NCBI RefSeq assembly: GCF_900167935.1
Contig: NZ_FUYL01000005.1
Span: 124,001 to 188,000 of the forward strand
Source: Maribacter arcticus
GTDB taxonomy: Bacteria; Bacteroidota; Bacteroidia; Flavobacteriales; Flavobacteriaceae
Direction: 5' to 3'
Length of the DNA stretch: 64,000 nt
Shown here: piece after piece, positions 8,321 through 16,092 of the stretch
How the letters are laid out: every line of letters starts with the position of its first letter
Position numbering within the stretch: the stretch's first letter is position 1
The notes under the pieces: model-generated
Told to the model about the DNA's origin: nothing
Database searches by the model: none
Seen by the model: only the letters and a program-made list of their open reading frames with translations
Made by a program: the position numbers and the translations under genes

Positions 8321-9637
8321 ATGGATTTAAAAGATAAATTGATTTCCTCCTTTATGGCGTTTGAGAACAACGTGGATGTTGAACATCCGGTACACGACGT
8401 TCGTACGGCTGCCATTAAAAATTTTGAGGAAAAAGGGTTCCCTTCTAAAAAGGAAGAAGCTTGGAAATATACTTCGCTAAATAGCTTACAAAAAATTGAT
8501 TTCAGTATTTTTCCAAAACAGGAGAATACCCTGGAGTATAAAGATGTTAAGCGTTATTTTCTTCATGAAATCGATTCTTATAAGATTGTTTTTGTTGATG
8601 GTATTTACAGCTCATATCTTTCAGAAACAACACATGATGGGGTAGATATCTGTTTAATGAGTTCGGCATTAACAAAGCCAATGTATAAGCAGGTTATAGA
8701 TGTGTATTTTAATAAAATAGCATCAAAAGATGAGTCATTAACTTCGTTGAATACAGCATTTAGTCGTGAAGGGGCATATATCTATATCCCAAAAAATAAG
8801 ATGCCTAAAAAGCCAATAGAGATTTTACATTTCTCTACAGGTAATGAAGCTTCGCTAATGTTACAGCCAAGAAACTTGGTAGTAGTAGAGGAAAATGCAG
8901 AAGTTCAGATTATTGAACGTCACCAGAGTTTAACGAAAAATGAGGTGCTTACCAACGCTGTTACTGAAATATATGCGGCTAAAAGCGCTATTGTTGATTT
9001 TTATAAAATACAGAATGATGCCTCAACTGCATCTTTAATCGATAATACATATATTGATCAGAAAGATAAAAGTGTTGTTAAGGTTCACACGTTCTCTTTT
9101 GGAGGAAAATTGACACGTAACAATCTTAATTTTTATCAAAATGGGGAGTTTATCGACTCTACCATGAAAGGTGTAACGATATTAGGTGAGAAACAACATG
9201 TGGATCATCATACTTTAGTACATCATATAGAGCCTAACTGCGAAAGTCACCAAGACTATAAAGGTATTTATGGTGATAGTTCAACAGGGGTGTTTAATGG
9301 TAAAATTATCGTTGATAAGATTGCCCAAAAAACAAACGCTTTTCAACAAAATAACAATATACTAATTAGCGATAAGGCTAGCATCAATACAAAACCTCAG
9401 TTAGAGATTTTTGCTGATGATGTGAAATGCTCACATGGTTGTACAATTGGTCAGTTAGATGAAGATGCAATGTTCTATTTAAGGTCAAGAGGTATTCCTG
9501 AAAAGGAAGCTAGAGCTTTGTTAATGTATGCGTTTGCAAATAATGTATTGTCTTCTGTTCGTATTCCTGAATTAAAGGCTAGAATTAATAAGTTGATTGC
9601 AAAAAAGCTAGGGGTGAACCTTGGTTTTGATTTGTAA
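8321..9637 (+). CDS. sufD: Fe-S scaffold protein SufD
   Basis: The 438-residue product is SufD, which pairs with SufB and binds SufC in the cytosolic Fe-S assembly complex. Typical features are the N-terminal GFPSKKEEAWKYTSL segment (about residues 39-53), the beta-helix core, and the C-terminal block KCSHGCTIGQLDEDAMFYL (about 367-385) followed by RSRGIPEKEARALL. The conserved C-terminal cysteine and histidine of the SufB-SufD interface are present in CSHGC. It is the last gene of the first suf unit; a strong hairpin follows and separates it from sufS. Confidence 0.95.
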   Translation: MDLKDKLISSFMAFENNVDVEHPVHDVRTAAIKNFEEKGFPSKKEEAWKYTSLNSLQKIDFSIFPKQENTLEYKDVKRYFLHEIDSYKIVFVDGIYSSYLSETTHDGVDICLMSSALTKPMYKQVIDVYFNKIASKDESLTSLNTAFSREGAYIYIPKNKMPKKPIEILHFSTGNEASLMLQPRNLVVVEENAEVQIIERHQSLTKNEVLTNAVTEIYAAKSAIVDFYKIQNDASTASLIDNTYIDQKDKSVVKVHTFSFGGKLTRNNLNFYQNGEFIDSTMKGVTILGEKQHVDHHTLVHHIEPNCESHQDYKGIYGDSSTGVFNGKIIVDKIAQKTNAFQQNNNILISDKASINTKPQLEIFADDVKCSHGCTIGQLDEDAMFYLRSRGIPEKEARALLMYAFANNVLSSVRIPELKARINKLIAKKLGVNLGFDL

Positions 9638-9667
9638 AGTTCTGTGATATTATATTTTTAAGTGTAT

Positions 9668-9703
9668 AAAAGGATAGTTAATTATTTAACTATCCTTATT
9701 TAT
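9668..9703 (+). terminator. Terminator hairpin between sufD and sufS
   Basis: A perfect 12-bp inverted repeat (AAGGATAGTTAA at 9670-9681 and its complement at 9686-9697) closes a 4-nt TTAT loop and is followed by a T-rich stretch. The stem is AT-rich, so termination may be partial. Confidence 0.65.
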
Positions 9704-9761
9704 TTAATTCTGAATTGGAGCGAAATAAAGTGCCTGCCATATATATGTTTTCATTATCGGG

Positions 9762-9769
9762 TATCTTTG
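9762..9769 (+). promoter_or_regulatory. sufS promoter -7 box
   Basis: TATCTTTG fits the Bacteroidota TAnnTTTG box and lies 18 nt before the sufS ATG, downstream of the sufD terminator. I do not see a clear TTTG -33 element, so sufS may have a moderate promoter of its own. Confidence 0.5.
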
Positions 9770-9787
9770 TAAATAAGAAGATTGACT

Positions 9788-11002
9788 ATGTTAGATATTA
9801 AAAAAATTAGAGCGGATTTTCCTATTCTAAAGCGTAATGTAAACGGTAAACCATTGGTTTATTTAGATAATGCGGCTACCTCTCAAACACCGCAGCAAGT
9901 GATTGATGCTATTGTAGACTATTACCAAAATTATAACGCTAATATTCATCGTGGTGTACACACGCTTTCGCAAGAAGCTACGGACAAATACGAACAGGCA
10001 AGAAATAAAATTCAAAAACATTTTAATGCAGCAAAGGCTTATGAAATAATTTTCACTTCAGGAACTACGCATAGTATAAACTTAGTTGCTAATGGTTTTT
10101 CTTCTTTAATTAAAAAAGGGGATGAAATACTGGTTTCTGCCATGGAGCATCATTCGAATATTGTGCCTTGGCAAATGCTTTGTGAACGAACAGGGGCTTT
10201 ATTAAAGGTGATTCCAATGAACCAAGAAGGGGAATTGCGAATGGATGTTTATGACGAATTACTTAATAATAAGACCAAATTAGTTTTTTGTAATCATATC
10301 TCAAATGCCTTAGGGACTATTAATCCTATTGAGGAGATAATTGAGAAAGCGCACAAAGTAGGTGCGGCGGTTTTAATTGATGGTGCACAGGCTGCTCCAC
10401 ATTTAATAGCAGATGTTCAGGCACTAGATGTTGATTTTTATACGTGTTCGGCACATAAAATTTGCGGGCCAACGGGTGTTGGTATGTTGTATGGAAAGGA
10501 AAATTGGTTGAATAAATTACCGCCTTATCAAGGTGGTGGAGAAATGATTGCTGAGGTTACTTTTGAAAAAACTACCTATGCAGGTCTTCCACATAAATTT
10601 GAAGCAGGCACACCCAATATTTGTGGTGGTATTGCTTTTGGCGCAGCGTTAGATTATATGAATGCTATAGGTTTCGAAGAAATTGCCAAGTATGAGCATG
10701 AGTTATTGGAGTATGCAACTCAGGAGTTGTTAAAAATTGACGGACTCAAAATTTATGGTACTGCCAAGAACAAGACCTCTGTAATTTCATTTAATATAGA
10801 AGGAATACACCCGTATGATATGGGAAGTATTTTAGATAAACTAGGTATTGCTGTTCGAACTGGCCATCATTGTGCACAACCGATCATGGATTTTTATAAA
10901 ATACCAGGTACTGTGCGGGCAAGCTTCGCTTTTTACAATACATTAGAAGAAGTAGATGTACTTATCACTGGGGTATTGAAAGCTAAAAGTATGTTGTTGT
11001 AA
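9788..11002 (+). CDS. sufS: Cysteine desulfurase SufS
   Basis: The frame also opens with a TTG two codons earlier, but the ATG at 9788 is preferred, giving 404 residues. SufS is the PLP enzyme that removes sulfur from cysteine and passes it as persulfide to SufE for Fe-S assembly. The PLP lysine is Lys224 in SAHKICGPTG. The persulfide cysteine is Cys362 in RTGHHCAQP, the short-loop arrangement of group II (SufS-type) desulfurases. Its length and motif spacing match the family. It has its own -7 box and lies after the sufD terminator; sufE follows after 73 nt with another promoter. Confidence 0.96.
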   Translation: MLDIKKIRADFPILKRNVNGKPLVYLDNAATSQTPQQVIDAIVDYYQNYNANIHRGVHTLSQEATDKYEQARNKIQKHFNAAKAYEIIFTSGTTHSINLVANGFSSLIKKGDEILVSAMEHHSNIVPWQMLCERTGALLKVIPMNQEGELRMDVYDELLNNKTKLVFCNHISNALGTINPIEEIIEKAHKVGAAVLIDGAQAAPHLIADVQALDVDFYTCSAHKICGPTGVGMLYGKENWLNKLPPYQGGGEMIAEVTFEKTTYAGLPHKFEAGTPNICGGIAFGAALDYMNAIGFEEIAKYEHELLEYATQELLKIDGLKIYGTAKNKTSVISFNIEGIHPYDMGSILDKLGIAVRTGHHCAQPIMDFYKIPGTVRASFAFYNTLEEVDVLITGVLKAKSMLL

Positions 11003-11029
11003 AACAACCAATTATCGTTTCTGTTAACT

Positions 11030-11061
11030 TTTGAAATCCATCAATTGTTATCGTATTTTTG
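11030..11061 (+). promoter_or_regulatory. sufE promoter (-33 and -7)
   Basis: A TTTG -33 element (11030-11033) is separated by 20 nt from a TATTTTTG -7 box (11054-11061), the best complete Bacteroidota promoter I find in the window. It lies 14 nt before the sufE ATG. Confidence 0.7.
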
Positions 11062-11075
11062 CATAAAATAAAGCA

Positions 11076-11501
11076 ATGGAAATTAAGGATATACAAGAAG
11101 AAATTATCGACGAATTTTCTATGTTTGATGATTGGATGCAAAGGTATGAGTACATGATAGACCTTGGCAAGTCACTTCCATTAATCAATGAAGCATATAA
11201 GACTGAAGATAATATTATTAAAGGTTGTCAAAGTAAGGTTTGGGTACACGCAGAATTAGAAAATAATAAATTGATTTTTACTGCCGATAGTGATGCAATT
11301 ATTACAAAAGGAATTATTGCCATTTTAATACGTGTGTTTAGTAATCAAAAACCGCAAGATATATTAGATGCCGATACTCAGTTTATAGATGAAATTGGGT
11401 TGAAAGAGCATCTTTCGCCAACAAGAGCGAATGGTTTGGTTAGTATGATCAAACAATTGAAACTATACGCGGTAGCGTATCAAACACAAATTGAAGATTA
11501 G
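11076..11501 (+). CDS. sufE: Sulfur acceptor SufE
   Basis: This 141-residue protein is SufE, which takes the persulfide from SufS and delivers it to SufB. The active cysteine is Cys51 in KGCQSKVW, the family signature. The N-terminal EIIDEFSMFDDWMQRYEYMIDLG helix region and the C-terminal SPTRANGL segment are also typical. It starts behind its own well-formed promoter, and the sufT gene begins 6 nt after its stop, so the two are co-expressed. Confidence 0.95.
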   Translation: MEIKDIQEEIIDEFSMFDDWMQRYEYMIDLGKSLPLINEAYKTEDNIIKGCQSKVWVHAELENNKLIFTADSDAIITKGIIAILIRVFSNQKPQDILDADTQFIDEIGLKEHLSPTRANGLVSMIKQLKLYAVAYQTQIED

Positions 11502-11507
11502 AACGTT

Positions 11508-11840
11508 ATGAGTAAAGAAAATATAGCTGAGGATAGTGCAGATTTAGGAGAAAAAATAGTTAGAGTATTAAAGTCAATTTATGATCCAGAAATTCCTGTC
11601 GATATATATGAATTAGGATTGATATATGATGTTTTGGTCAACGAAGATAACGAGGTTAAAATTCTAATGACTTTAACCTCACCGAATTGCCCAGTTGCAG
11701 AATCTTTACCTGCAGAGGTTGAAGAAAAGGTGAAATCTCTTGATGCCATCAAAGATGCGGAGGTCGAAATTACTTTTGATCCACCTTGGACTCAAGACTT
11801 AATGAGCGAGGAAGCAAAATTAGAATTGGGACTTCTTTAA
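11508..11840 (+). CDS. sufT: SufT-type Fe-S assembly factor (MIP18/DUF59 family)
   Basis: The 110-residue product consists almost entirely of a MIP18/PaaD-like (DUF59) domain. The hallmark YDPEIPVDIYELGLIY (about residues 25-40) is followed by LTSPNCPVAESLP with the conserved cysteine (about residue 63) and the terminal FDPPWTQDLMSEEAK. Members located in suf operons help to mature Fe-S proteins. It follows sufE by 6 nt and precedes the DUF2480 gene by 39 nt, which supports the SUF role. Confidence 0.9.
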   Translation: MSKENIAEDSADLGEKIVRVLKSIYDPEIPVDIYELGLIYDVLVNEDNEVKILMTLTSPNCPVAESLPAEVEEKVKSLDAIKDAEVEITFDPPWTQDLMSEEAKLELGLL

Positions 11841-11859
11841 TTAAAAGTCGATTTCTGTC

Positions 11860-11874
11860 TAGATTTTAAATCTA
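11860..11874. promoter_or_regulatory. Palindrome just upstream of the DUF2480 gene
   Basis: TAGATTT-T-AAATCTA is a perfect 7-bp inverted repeat ending 5 nt before the ATG at 11880. It resembles the core of the suf palindromes (TAGA...TCTA) but the half-sites are 7 rather than 5 bp apart, so it need not bind the same protein and could be chance in AT-rich DNA. Confidence 0.3.
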
Positions 11875-11879
11875 TTCTT

Positions 11880-12386
11880 ATGCAAGATGAAATAGTTAAT
11901 AGAGTAGCCCAAAGTAAACTTATCACCTTTAATCTTGAGGATTATTATCCAAAAGGAGAAAGGATGGTTTTAGATATTAAAGACTGGCTTTTTGAAGGGT
12001 TTATTCTAAAAGAAAAAGATTTTAGAGCTTCTGTAGAAGCACATGATTGGGGCCAATATGAAGGAGCTTATGTCGCTATGCAATGTTCTACAGATGCTAT
12101 TATACCAGGGTGGGCTTACCTATTGATTAGTTTAAAACTTGGTGCTTTCGCGAAAAAGGTGATACAAGGTACTTTGGTAGATTTAGAAACGAGTATTTAT
12201 CAATCTATCATTGAAAAATTAGATGTTTCTGAGTTTCAGGATAAGTCGATTATCATTAAAGGATGCAGTAAAAAGCCAGTTCCAGAAAATGCATATTTAT
12301 TTATTGCACAAAGGTTAAGACCTGTTGCTAAGTCTATTATGTATGGGGAGGCTTGTTCTTCAGTACCCTTATACAAAAGAAAATAA
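11880..12386 (+). CDS. DUF2480 family protein
   Basis: This 168-residue soluble protein belongs to the DUF2480 family, found in Bacteroidota and without a known function. It has no signal peptide or membrane segment. Three cysteines stand out: in MQCSTDAIIPGWAY (about residue 64), in IKGCSKKPVPENAY (about 129) and in YGEACSSVPLYKRK near the end (about 160). Together they could bind a metal or cluster, but this is inference. It is placed 39 nt after sufT, in the same direction, which suggests a role in or near Fe-S assembly. The tail CSSVPLYKRK is complete, so the gene is intact. Confidence 0.8.
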   Translation: MQDEIVNRVAQSKLITFNLEDYYPKGERMVLDIKDWLFEGFILKEKDFRASVEAHDWGQYEGAYVAMQCSTDAIIPGWAYLLISLKLGAFAKKVIQGTLVDLETSIYQSIIEKLDVSEFQDKSIIIKGCSKKPVPENAYLFIAQRLRPVAKSIMYGEACSSVPLYKRK

Positions 12387-12420
12387 CAATTTCCTATTCA
12401 GAGTTTTTGTTTACTATTCT

Positions 12421-12428
12421 TACCTTTG
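12421..12428 (+). promoter_or_regulatory. Promoter -7 box of the DUF3078 gene
   Basis: TACCTTTG matches TAnnTTTG and lies 28 nt before the ATG at 12457. It suggests that the DUF3078 gene is transcribed separately from the sufE unit. Confidence 0.5.
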
Positions 12429-12456
12429 CGCCACTATAAACTATAAACATTTTATT

Positions 12457-13389
12457 ATGAAGAAAATTATTTTAACCGTGGTGGTTGCATTCATTGCTAC
12501 CATAGGTTTTTCTCAAACAGAGGAAGAACTTAAAGGTCAATTAGGGGCAGCGAAAGATTCGATAGCTGCTATTCAAGGTAGAGCTGACGCTTTACAAGGC
12601 CAAATCGATAAATTACCAGGATGGAAGAAAGGTGCTTTTGGCACTATTGGTGCTAATATCAGCAGCTTTAACAATTGGTATGCGCAAGCTTCACCAAATA
12701 ATTCGACTGGTAATATTGGTGCAACAGTTAATGCGTTTGCGAATTTAAATCAAGATAAATTTTTCTGGAGAAACTCAGGAAATATCAACTTAGGATGGGT
12801 AAAGTTTGACGATAAAGATAACCCAGATGATGATGATAGCTTTAGACAAGCAGCAGATGTTTTTACTATTAATTCTTTATATGGTCGTAAATTGAGTGAA
12901 AAATTTGCGATATCAGCTTTAGGTGAATACCGTACAACTATTCTTGATAATTTTAATGATCCAGGATATTTAGATTTAGGAGTTGGTGCTACTTGGACAC
13001 CAATTGCTGATCTTGTTGTGGTAATACATCCACTTAACTATAACTTTGTATTTAGTAGCAATGATGCAATTTTTGAGTCTTCTTTGGGAGCTAAAATTGT
13101 AGCTGATTATACTAAAAAAATCGGTGCAGTTAATTTCAAGACAAATTTTTCTACGTTCCAGAGTTATAAAAGTGGAGATTTATCAAATTTTACTTGGATC
13201 AATAGTTTAGGATATACGTTGTGGAACGGTATAGGTCTTGGTTTTGAATTCGGTTTACGTAATAGTAAACAAGAAGCTTTGAACTATGCAGCAGTAACAG
13301 GACCAGTTCCTGACCCTACAATTACTTTCGATAATGTTGATAACAATTTACAGACTTATCTATTGTTAGGTTTAAACTATGCATTCTAA
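12457..13389 (+). CDS. DUF3078 family outer-membrane/secreted protein
   Basis: The frame extends upstream into the preceding gene, but the ATG at 12457 gives a proper signal peptide (MKKIILTVVVAFIATIGFSQ), so the product is 310 residues. A short heptad-like region (about 21-55, EELKGQLGAAKDSIAAIQGRA... pattern) is followed by alternating aromatic beta-strands (WKKGAFGTIG, NLGWVKFDD, LLLGLNYAF) typical of DUF3078, thought to be an outer-membrane beta-barrel family. The last residue is Phe, as in many outer-membrane barrels. The function is unknown. A strong terminator follows. Confidence 0.8.
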   Translation: MKKIILTVVVAFIATIGFSQTEEELKGQLGAAKDSIAAIQGRADALQGQIDKLPGWKKGAFGTIGANISSFNNWYAQASPNNSTGNIGATVNAFANLNQDKFFWRNSGNINLGWVKFDDKDNPDDDDSFRQAADVFTINSLYGRKLSEKFAISALGEYRTTILDNFNDPGYLDLGVGATWTPIADLVVVIHPLNYNFVFSSNDAIFESSLGAKIVADYTKKIGAVNFKTNFSTFQSYKSGDLSNFTWINSLGYTLWNGIGLGFEFGLRNSKQEALNYAAVTGPVPDPTITFDNVDNNLQTYLLLGLNYAF

Positions 13390-13418
13390 ATTCTGAAATA
13401 GATTTACGTTTTAAAAAT

Positions 13419-13447
13419 AAAAAAGCCCTCTATAAGAGGGCTTTTTT
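13419..13447 (+). terminator. Rho-independent terminator after the DUF3078 gene
   Basis: An 11-bp stem (AAAAGCCCTCT, 13421-13431, with its complement from 13435) closes a 3-nt loop and ends in six T residues. The A-run on the other side could also make it work from the hflX side. Confidence 0.9.
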
Positions 13448-13555
13448 CGGTTAAGTAATTATCGTAAAATTTGGGGTTTTACTTTTAGTCTTTATAAGAT
13501 AAATATTGATTTGGGGTCAATACTTACACTTAAACACATGGTAAAATTAACCCAA

Positions 13556-13563
13556 TACCTTTG
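13556..13563 (+). promoter_or_regulatory. Orphan -7 box in the DUF3078-hflX gap
   Basis: TACCTTTG matches TAnnTTTG but no gene starts downstream on the plus strand before the 3' end of hflX. A 6-bp palindrome GTTGTG-AA-CACAAC follows at about 13580-13593. It could drive a small RNA antisense to the hflX 3' end, or be chance. Confidence 0.25.
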
Positions 13564-13664
13564 CTGGTAATAATTTATGTTGTGAACACAACTTAAAATG
13601 TGGTGAGATTTATTAATCGTTTAATTTCATCGATGAACTACACATTTTTCATTATAATTGGTAA

Positions 13665-14876
13665 TCAATATTCGTCTAAGTGTTCTGGATAAAGAAAATT
13701 ATTATATGGAAAACGGGTCACATGAATGTCTCTTACTTCATCATAAACTCGTTTTCTAAACTCATCTAGATTTTCTTTATTCAAGGCAGAAATAAAAAGT
13801 GCTCTGTCTCCGACTTTTTCCATCCATGTGTTTTTCCAGTCTGCAATTGTAAAATGTCTTCCTGTGCGTTCTGTGATTAAATCATCATCATCAATAGTTT
13901 CATGCTCATACTGATCAATCTTATTAAAGACCATAATGATTTTTTTATCTGAACTTTTTATTTCAGCCAAAATCTTGTTTACAGATTCAATATGCTCTTC
14001 AAATTGAGGATGCGATATGTCTACTACATGTAGCAGTAAGTCTGCCTCACGCACTTCATCTAAGGTGCTTTTAAAACTTTCTACAAGTTGTGTAGGTAAC
14101 TTTCTAATAAAGCCTACCGTATCGCTTAAAAGAAATGGTAAGTTGCCGATAACGACTTTTCTTACTGTAGTATCTAAAGTCGCGAAGAGTTTGTTTTCTG
14201 CGAAAACGTCACTTTTACTTATCACATTCATCAAGGTAGATTTACCTACATTGGTATAGCCTACTAGGGCAACCCTAACCAAGGCACCACGGTTACCTCT
14301 TTGGGTTTCCATTTGCCTGTCAATCTTGGTTAATTTCTTTTTAAGCAAGGTTATACGATCTCGAACGATACGTCTATCTGTTTCAATTTCCGTTTCACCA
14401 GGCCCACGCATACCAATACCACCTTTTTGACGCTCTAAGTGAGTCCAAAGTCCGGTAAGTCTAGGCAGTAGATATTCATATTGTGCGAGTTCTACCTGGG
14501 TACGAGCATAGCTAGTTTGAGCCCGTTGTGCAAAAATGTCAAGAATTAAACTAGTTCTATCAATTATCTTGCAACGCAGTTGTTTTTCTATGTTACGCTG
14601 TTGGCCAGGGGTAAGCTCATCATCAAAAATTACAGAACCGATCTCATGTTCTTCAACATATTTTTCGATTTCCTCCATTTTCCCTGTTCCAATCATGGTT
14701 TTTGGGTTGGGGATGTCCATGCGTTGTGTAAAACGTTTAAAAACCTCCCCACCGGCAGTGTAGGTCAAAAATTCTAGTTCATCTAGATATTCCTTAACCT
14801 TTTCCTCATTTTGGTCTTTATTGATAATACCAATAAGAACCGCCTTTTCATAATCTATACTCTTCTTTTCTATCAT
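13665..14876 (-). CDS. hflX: Ribosome-associated GTPase HflX
   Basis: The longest frame begins with a TTG at 14903; the ATG at 14876 gives a typical N-terminus and 403 residues. HflX is a GTPase that splits stalled or stressed ribosomes. The N-terminal HflX domain contains the glycine-rich KGGIGMRGPGETEIETDRR region (151-169). The G domain follows with G1 GYTNVGKST (206-214), a G3 DTVGFIRKLP motif and G4 NKID. The C-terminal extension reaches FPYNNFLYPEHLDEY. The length fits the family. A TAATTTTG -7 box lies 15 nt upstream. Confidence 0.95.
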   Translation of the reverse strand: MIEKKSIDYEKAVLIGIINKDQNEEKVKEYLDELEFLTYTAGGEVFKRFTQRMDIPNPKTMIGTGKMEEIEKYVEEHEIGSVIFDDELTPGQQRNIEKQLRCKIIDRTSLILDIFAQRAQTSYARTQVELAQYEYLLPRLTGLWTHLERQKGGIGMRGPGETEIETDRRIVRDRITLLKKKLTKIDRQMETQRGNRGALVRVALVGYTNVGKSTLMNVISKSDVFAENKLFATLDTTVRKVVIGNLPFLLSDTVGFIRKLPTQLVESFKSTLDEVREADLLLHVVDISHPQFEEHIESVNKILAEIKSSDKKIIMVFNKIDQYEHETIDDDDLITERTGRHFTIADWKNTWMEKVGDRALFISALNKENLDEFRKRVYDEVRDIHVTRFPYNNFLYPEHLDEY

Positions 14877-14890
14877 AATACTGTAAAGTG

Positions 14891-14898
14891 CAAAATTA
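14891..14898 (-). promoter_or_regulatory. hflX promoter -7 box
   Basis: On the minus strand TAATTTTG fits TAnnTTTG and is 14 nt before the chosen hflX ATG at 14876. It also argues against the upstream TTG at 14903 as the start, since that codon would lie before the transcription start. Confidence 0.55.
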
Positions 14899-14950
14899 AG
14901 CAATTAGCCATAAGCTATTTCGTATTTTTATTGATACAATAAATAGCTTC

Positions 14951-15928
14951 ATGCGCATACCATTTTTTAAAAAAAAATCTAAAAAACAGCGATATACTAT
15001 TGCATTCTACAATTTAGAAAATCTATTTGATCCAGAACGAAATAAAAATACCTTAGATAAGGATTATACACCTACCGGATTAAAAAAGTGGACGGTAGAA
15101 CGGTATCGACGTAAGCTTTCTAAACTTGCAAAAACCATAACTAGAATTGGGGATGAAAATCATTCATATCCACCAGTATTAATTGGTGTTGCCGAGGCTG
15201 AAAACAACAGTGTTCTTGAGGCGCTTTTGGGTACGGATCCGATGGAGGATTTAGACTATGACTTTATACATTTCGATTCGCCCGATGAAAGAGGTATTGA
15301 TACAGGACTAATTTATCGTAAAAAGTTTTTTAAAGTTCTTCATGCAGAACCTTTGGCCCTAATGGTCAATAACGCTGGTGGTATTAGAGATACTACTAGA
15401 GATATACTTTATGTAAAGGGTGAATTAAACAAAGAATTAGTTCACGTCTTTGTAAATCATTGGCCATCTAGGCGCGATGGTGATGTTGAAACTGAATACA
15501 AAAGAGTAATTGCTGCGAAAGAAATCATTCAAAAGATTGTAAGCATTAAGTTGCATGAGCTAGACCCGAACATTATTGTAATGGGTGATTTTAATGACGA
15601 TCCATCCTCAAAGAGTATTCAAGTACTGAAGGAAGGCGCAAGTTTATTTAATGCAATGGAGACCTTACATATTCCTGATAGTAGAGGTACTTCTGTCTAT
15701 GGCGGAAAATGGAATATGTTCGACCAAGTCTTGATTTCAAATTCATTCTTCAACTTTGAAAAGAATACCCATAGTTTTGATACTGCCGGTATTTATGATC
15801 ATAAATCATTAAAAGAAAAGAAAGGTAAATTTAAAGGTACACCCTATAGAACCTTTGTAGCCCATAGATATATGGGTGGTTATAGCGATCATTTTCCAGT
15901 TTACGCTGTATTTACGCTGAACTTATGA
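14951..15928 (+). CDS. Endonuclease/exonuclease/phosphatase (EEP) family protein
   Basis: The 325-residue product has the EEP fold shared by DNase I, exonuclease III and inositol phosphatases. Catalytic blocks are visible in order: FYNLENLFDP (about 20-29), GVAEAEN with the metal-binding Glu (about 78-84), NHWPSRRDGD (about 162-171), MGDFNDDP (about 206-213) and the C-terminal SDHFPVYAVF. The basic N-terminus (PFFKKKSKKQR) is not a signal peptide, so it may be cytosolic or weakly membrane-associated. The substrate cannot be told: it could be a nuclease or a phosphatase. It is divergent from hflX. Confidence 0.85.
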   Translation: MRIPFFKKKSKKQRYTIAFYNLENLFDPERNKNTLDKDYTPTGLKKWTVERYRRKLSKLAKTITRIGDENHSYPPVLIGVAEAENNSVLEALLGTDPMEDLDYDFIHFDSPDERGIDTGLIYRKKFFKVLHAEPLALMVNNAGGIRDTTRDILYVKGELNKELVHVFVNHWPSRRDGDVETEYKRVIAAKEIIQKIVSIKLHELDPNIIVMGDFNDDPSSKSIQVLKEGASLFNAMETLHIPDSRGTSVYGGKWNMFDQVLISNSFFNFEKNTHSFDTAGIYDHKSLKEKKGKFKGTPYRTFVAHRYMGGYSDHFPVYAVFTLNL

Positions 15929-16052
15929 TGCATTAAATACGAAAGAAAAATCTTACACATCATAAATTGATGTTTTCACAACAGGTTCACCGTAATGTAT
16001 AGGTAATTCATCGAATAAAAGTGTTCATTTATCGAACATAGCCATTGGTTTA

Positions 16053-16060
16053 TATATTTG
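16053..16060 (+). promoter_or_regulatory. Subtilase promoter -7 box
   Basis: TATATTTG matches TAnnTTTG, 32 nt before the ATG at 16093. It overlaps the region of an in-frame TTG at 16045, which would lie upstream of the transcription start and is therefore unlikely to be used. Confidence 0.5.
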
Positions 16061-16092
16061 TAGTCCAAATCTTACACTTATATAACCTAACG

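Noticed and set aside
14017-14777. Open frames on the plus strand inside hflX, and similar antisense frames elsewhere (for example 1222-1419, 27146-27505, 32929-33234)
   Set aside because: They lie wholly inside well-supported genes on the other strand, have no recognisable domains and no promoter box; they are codon-bias shadows.
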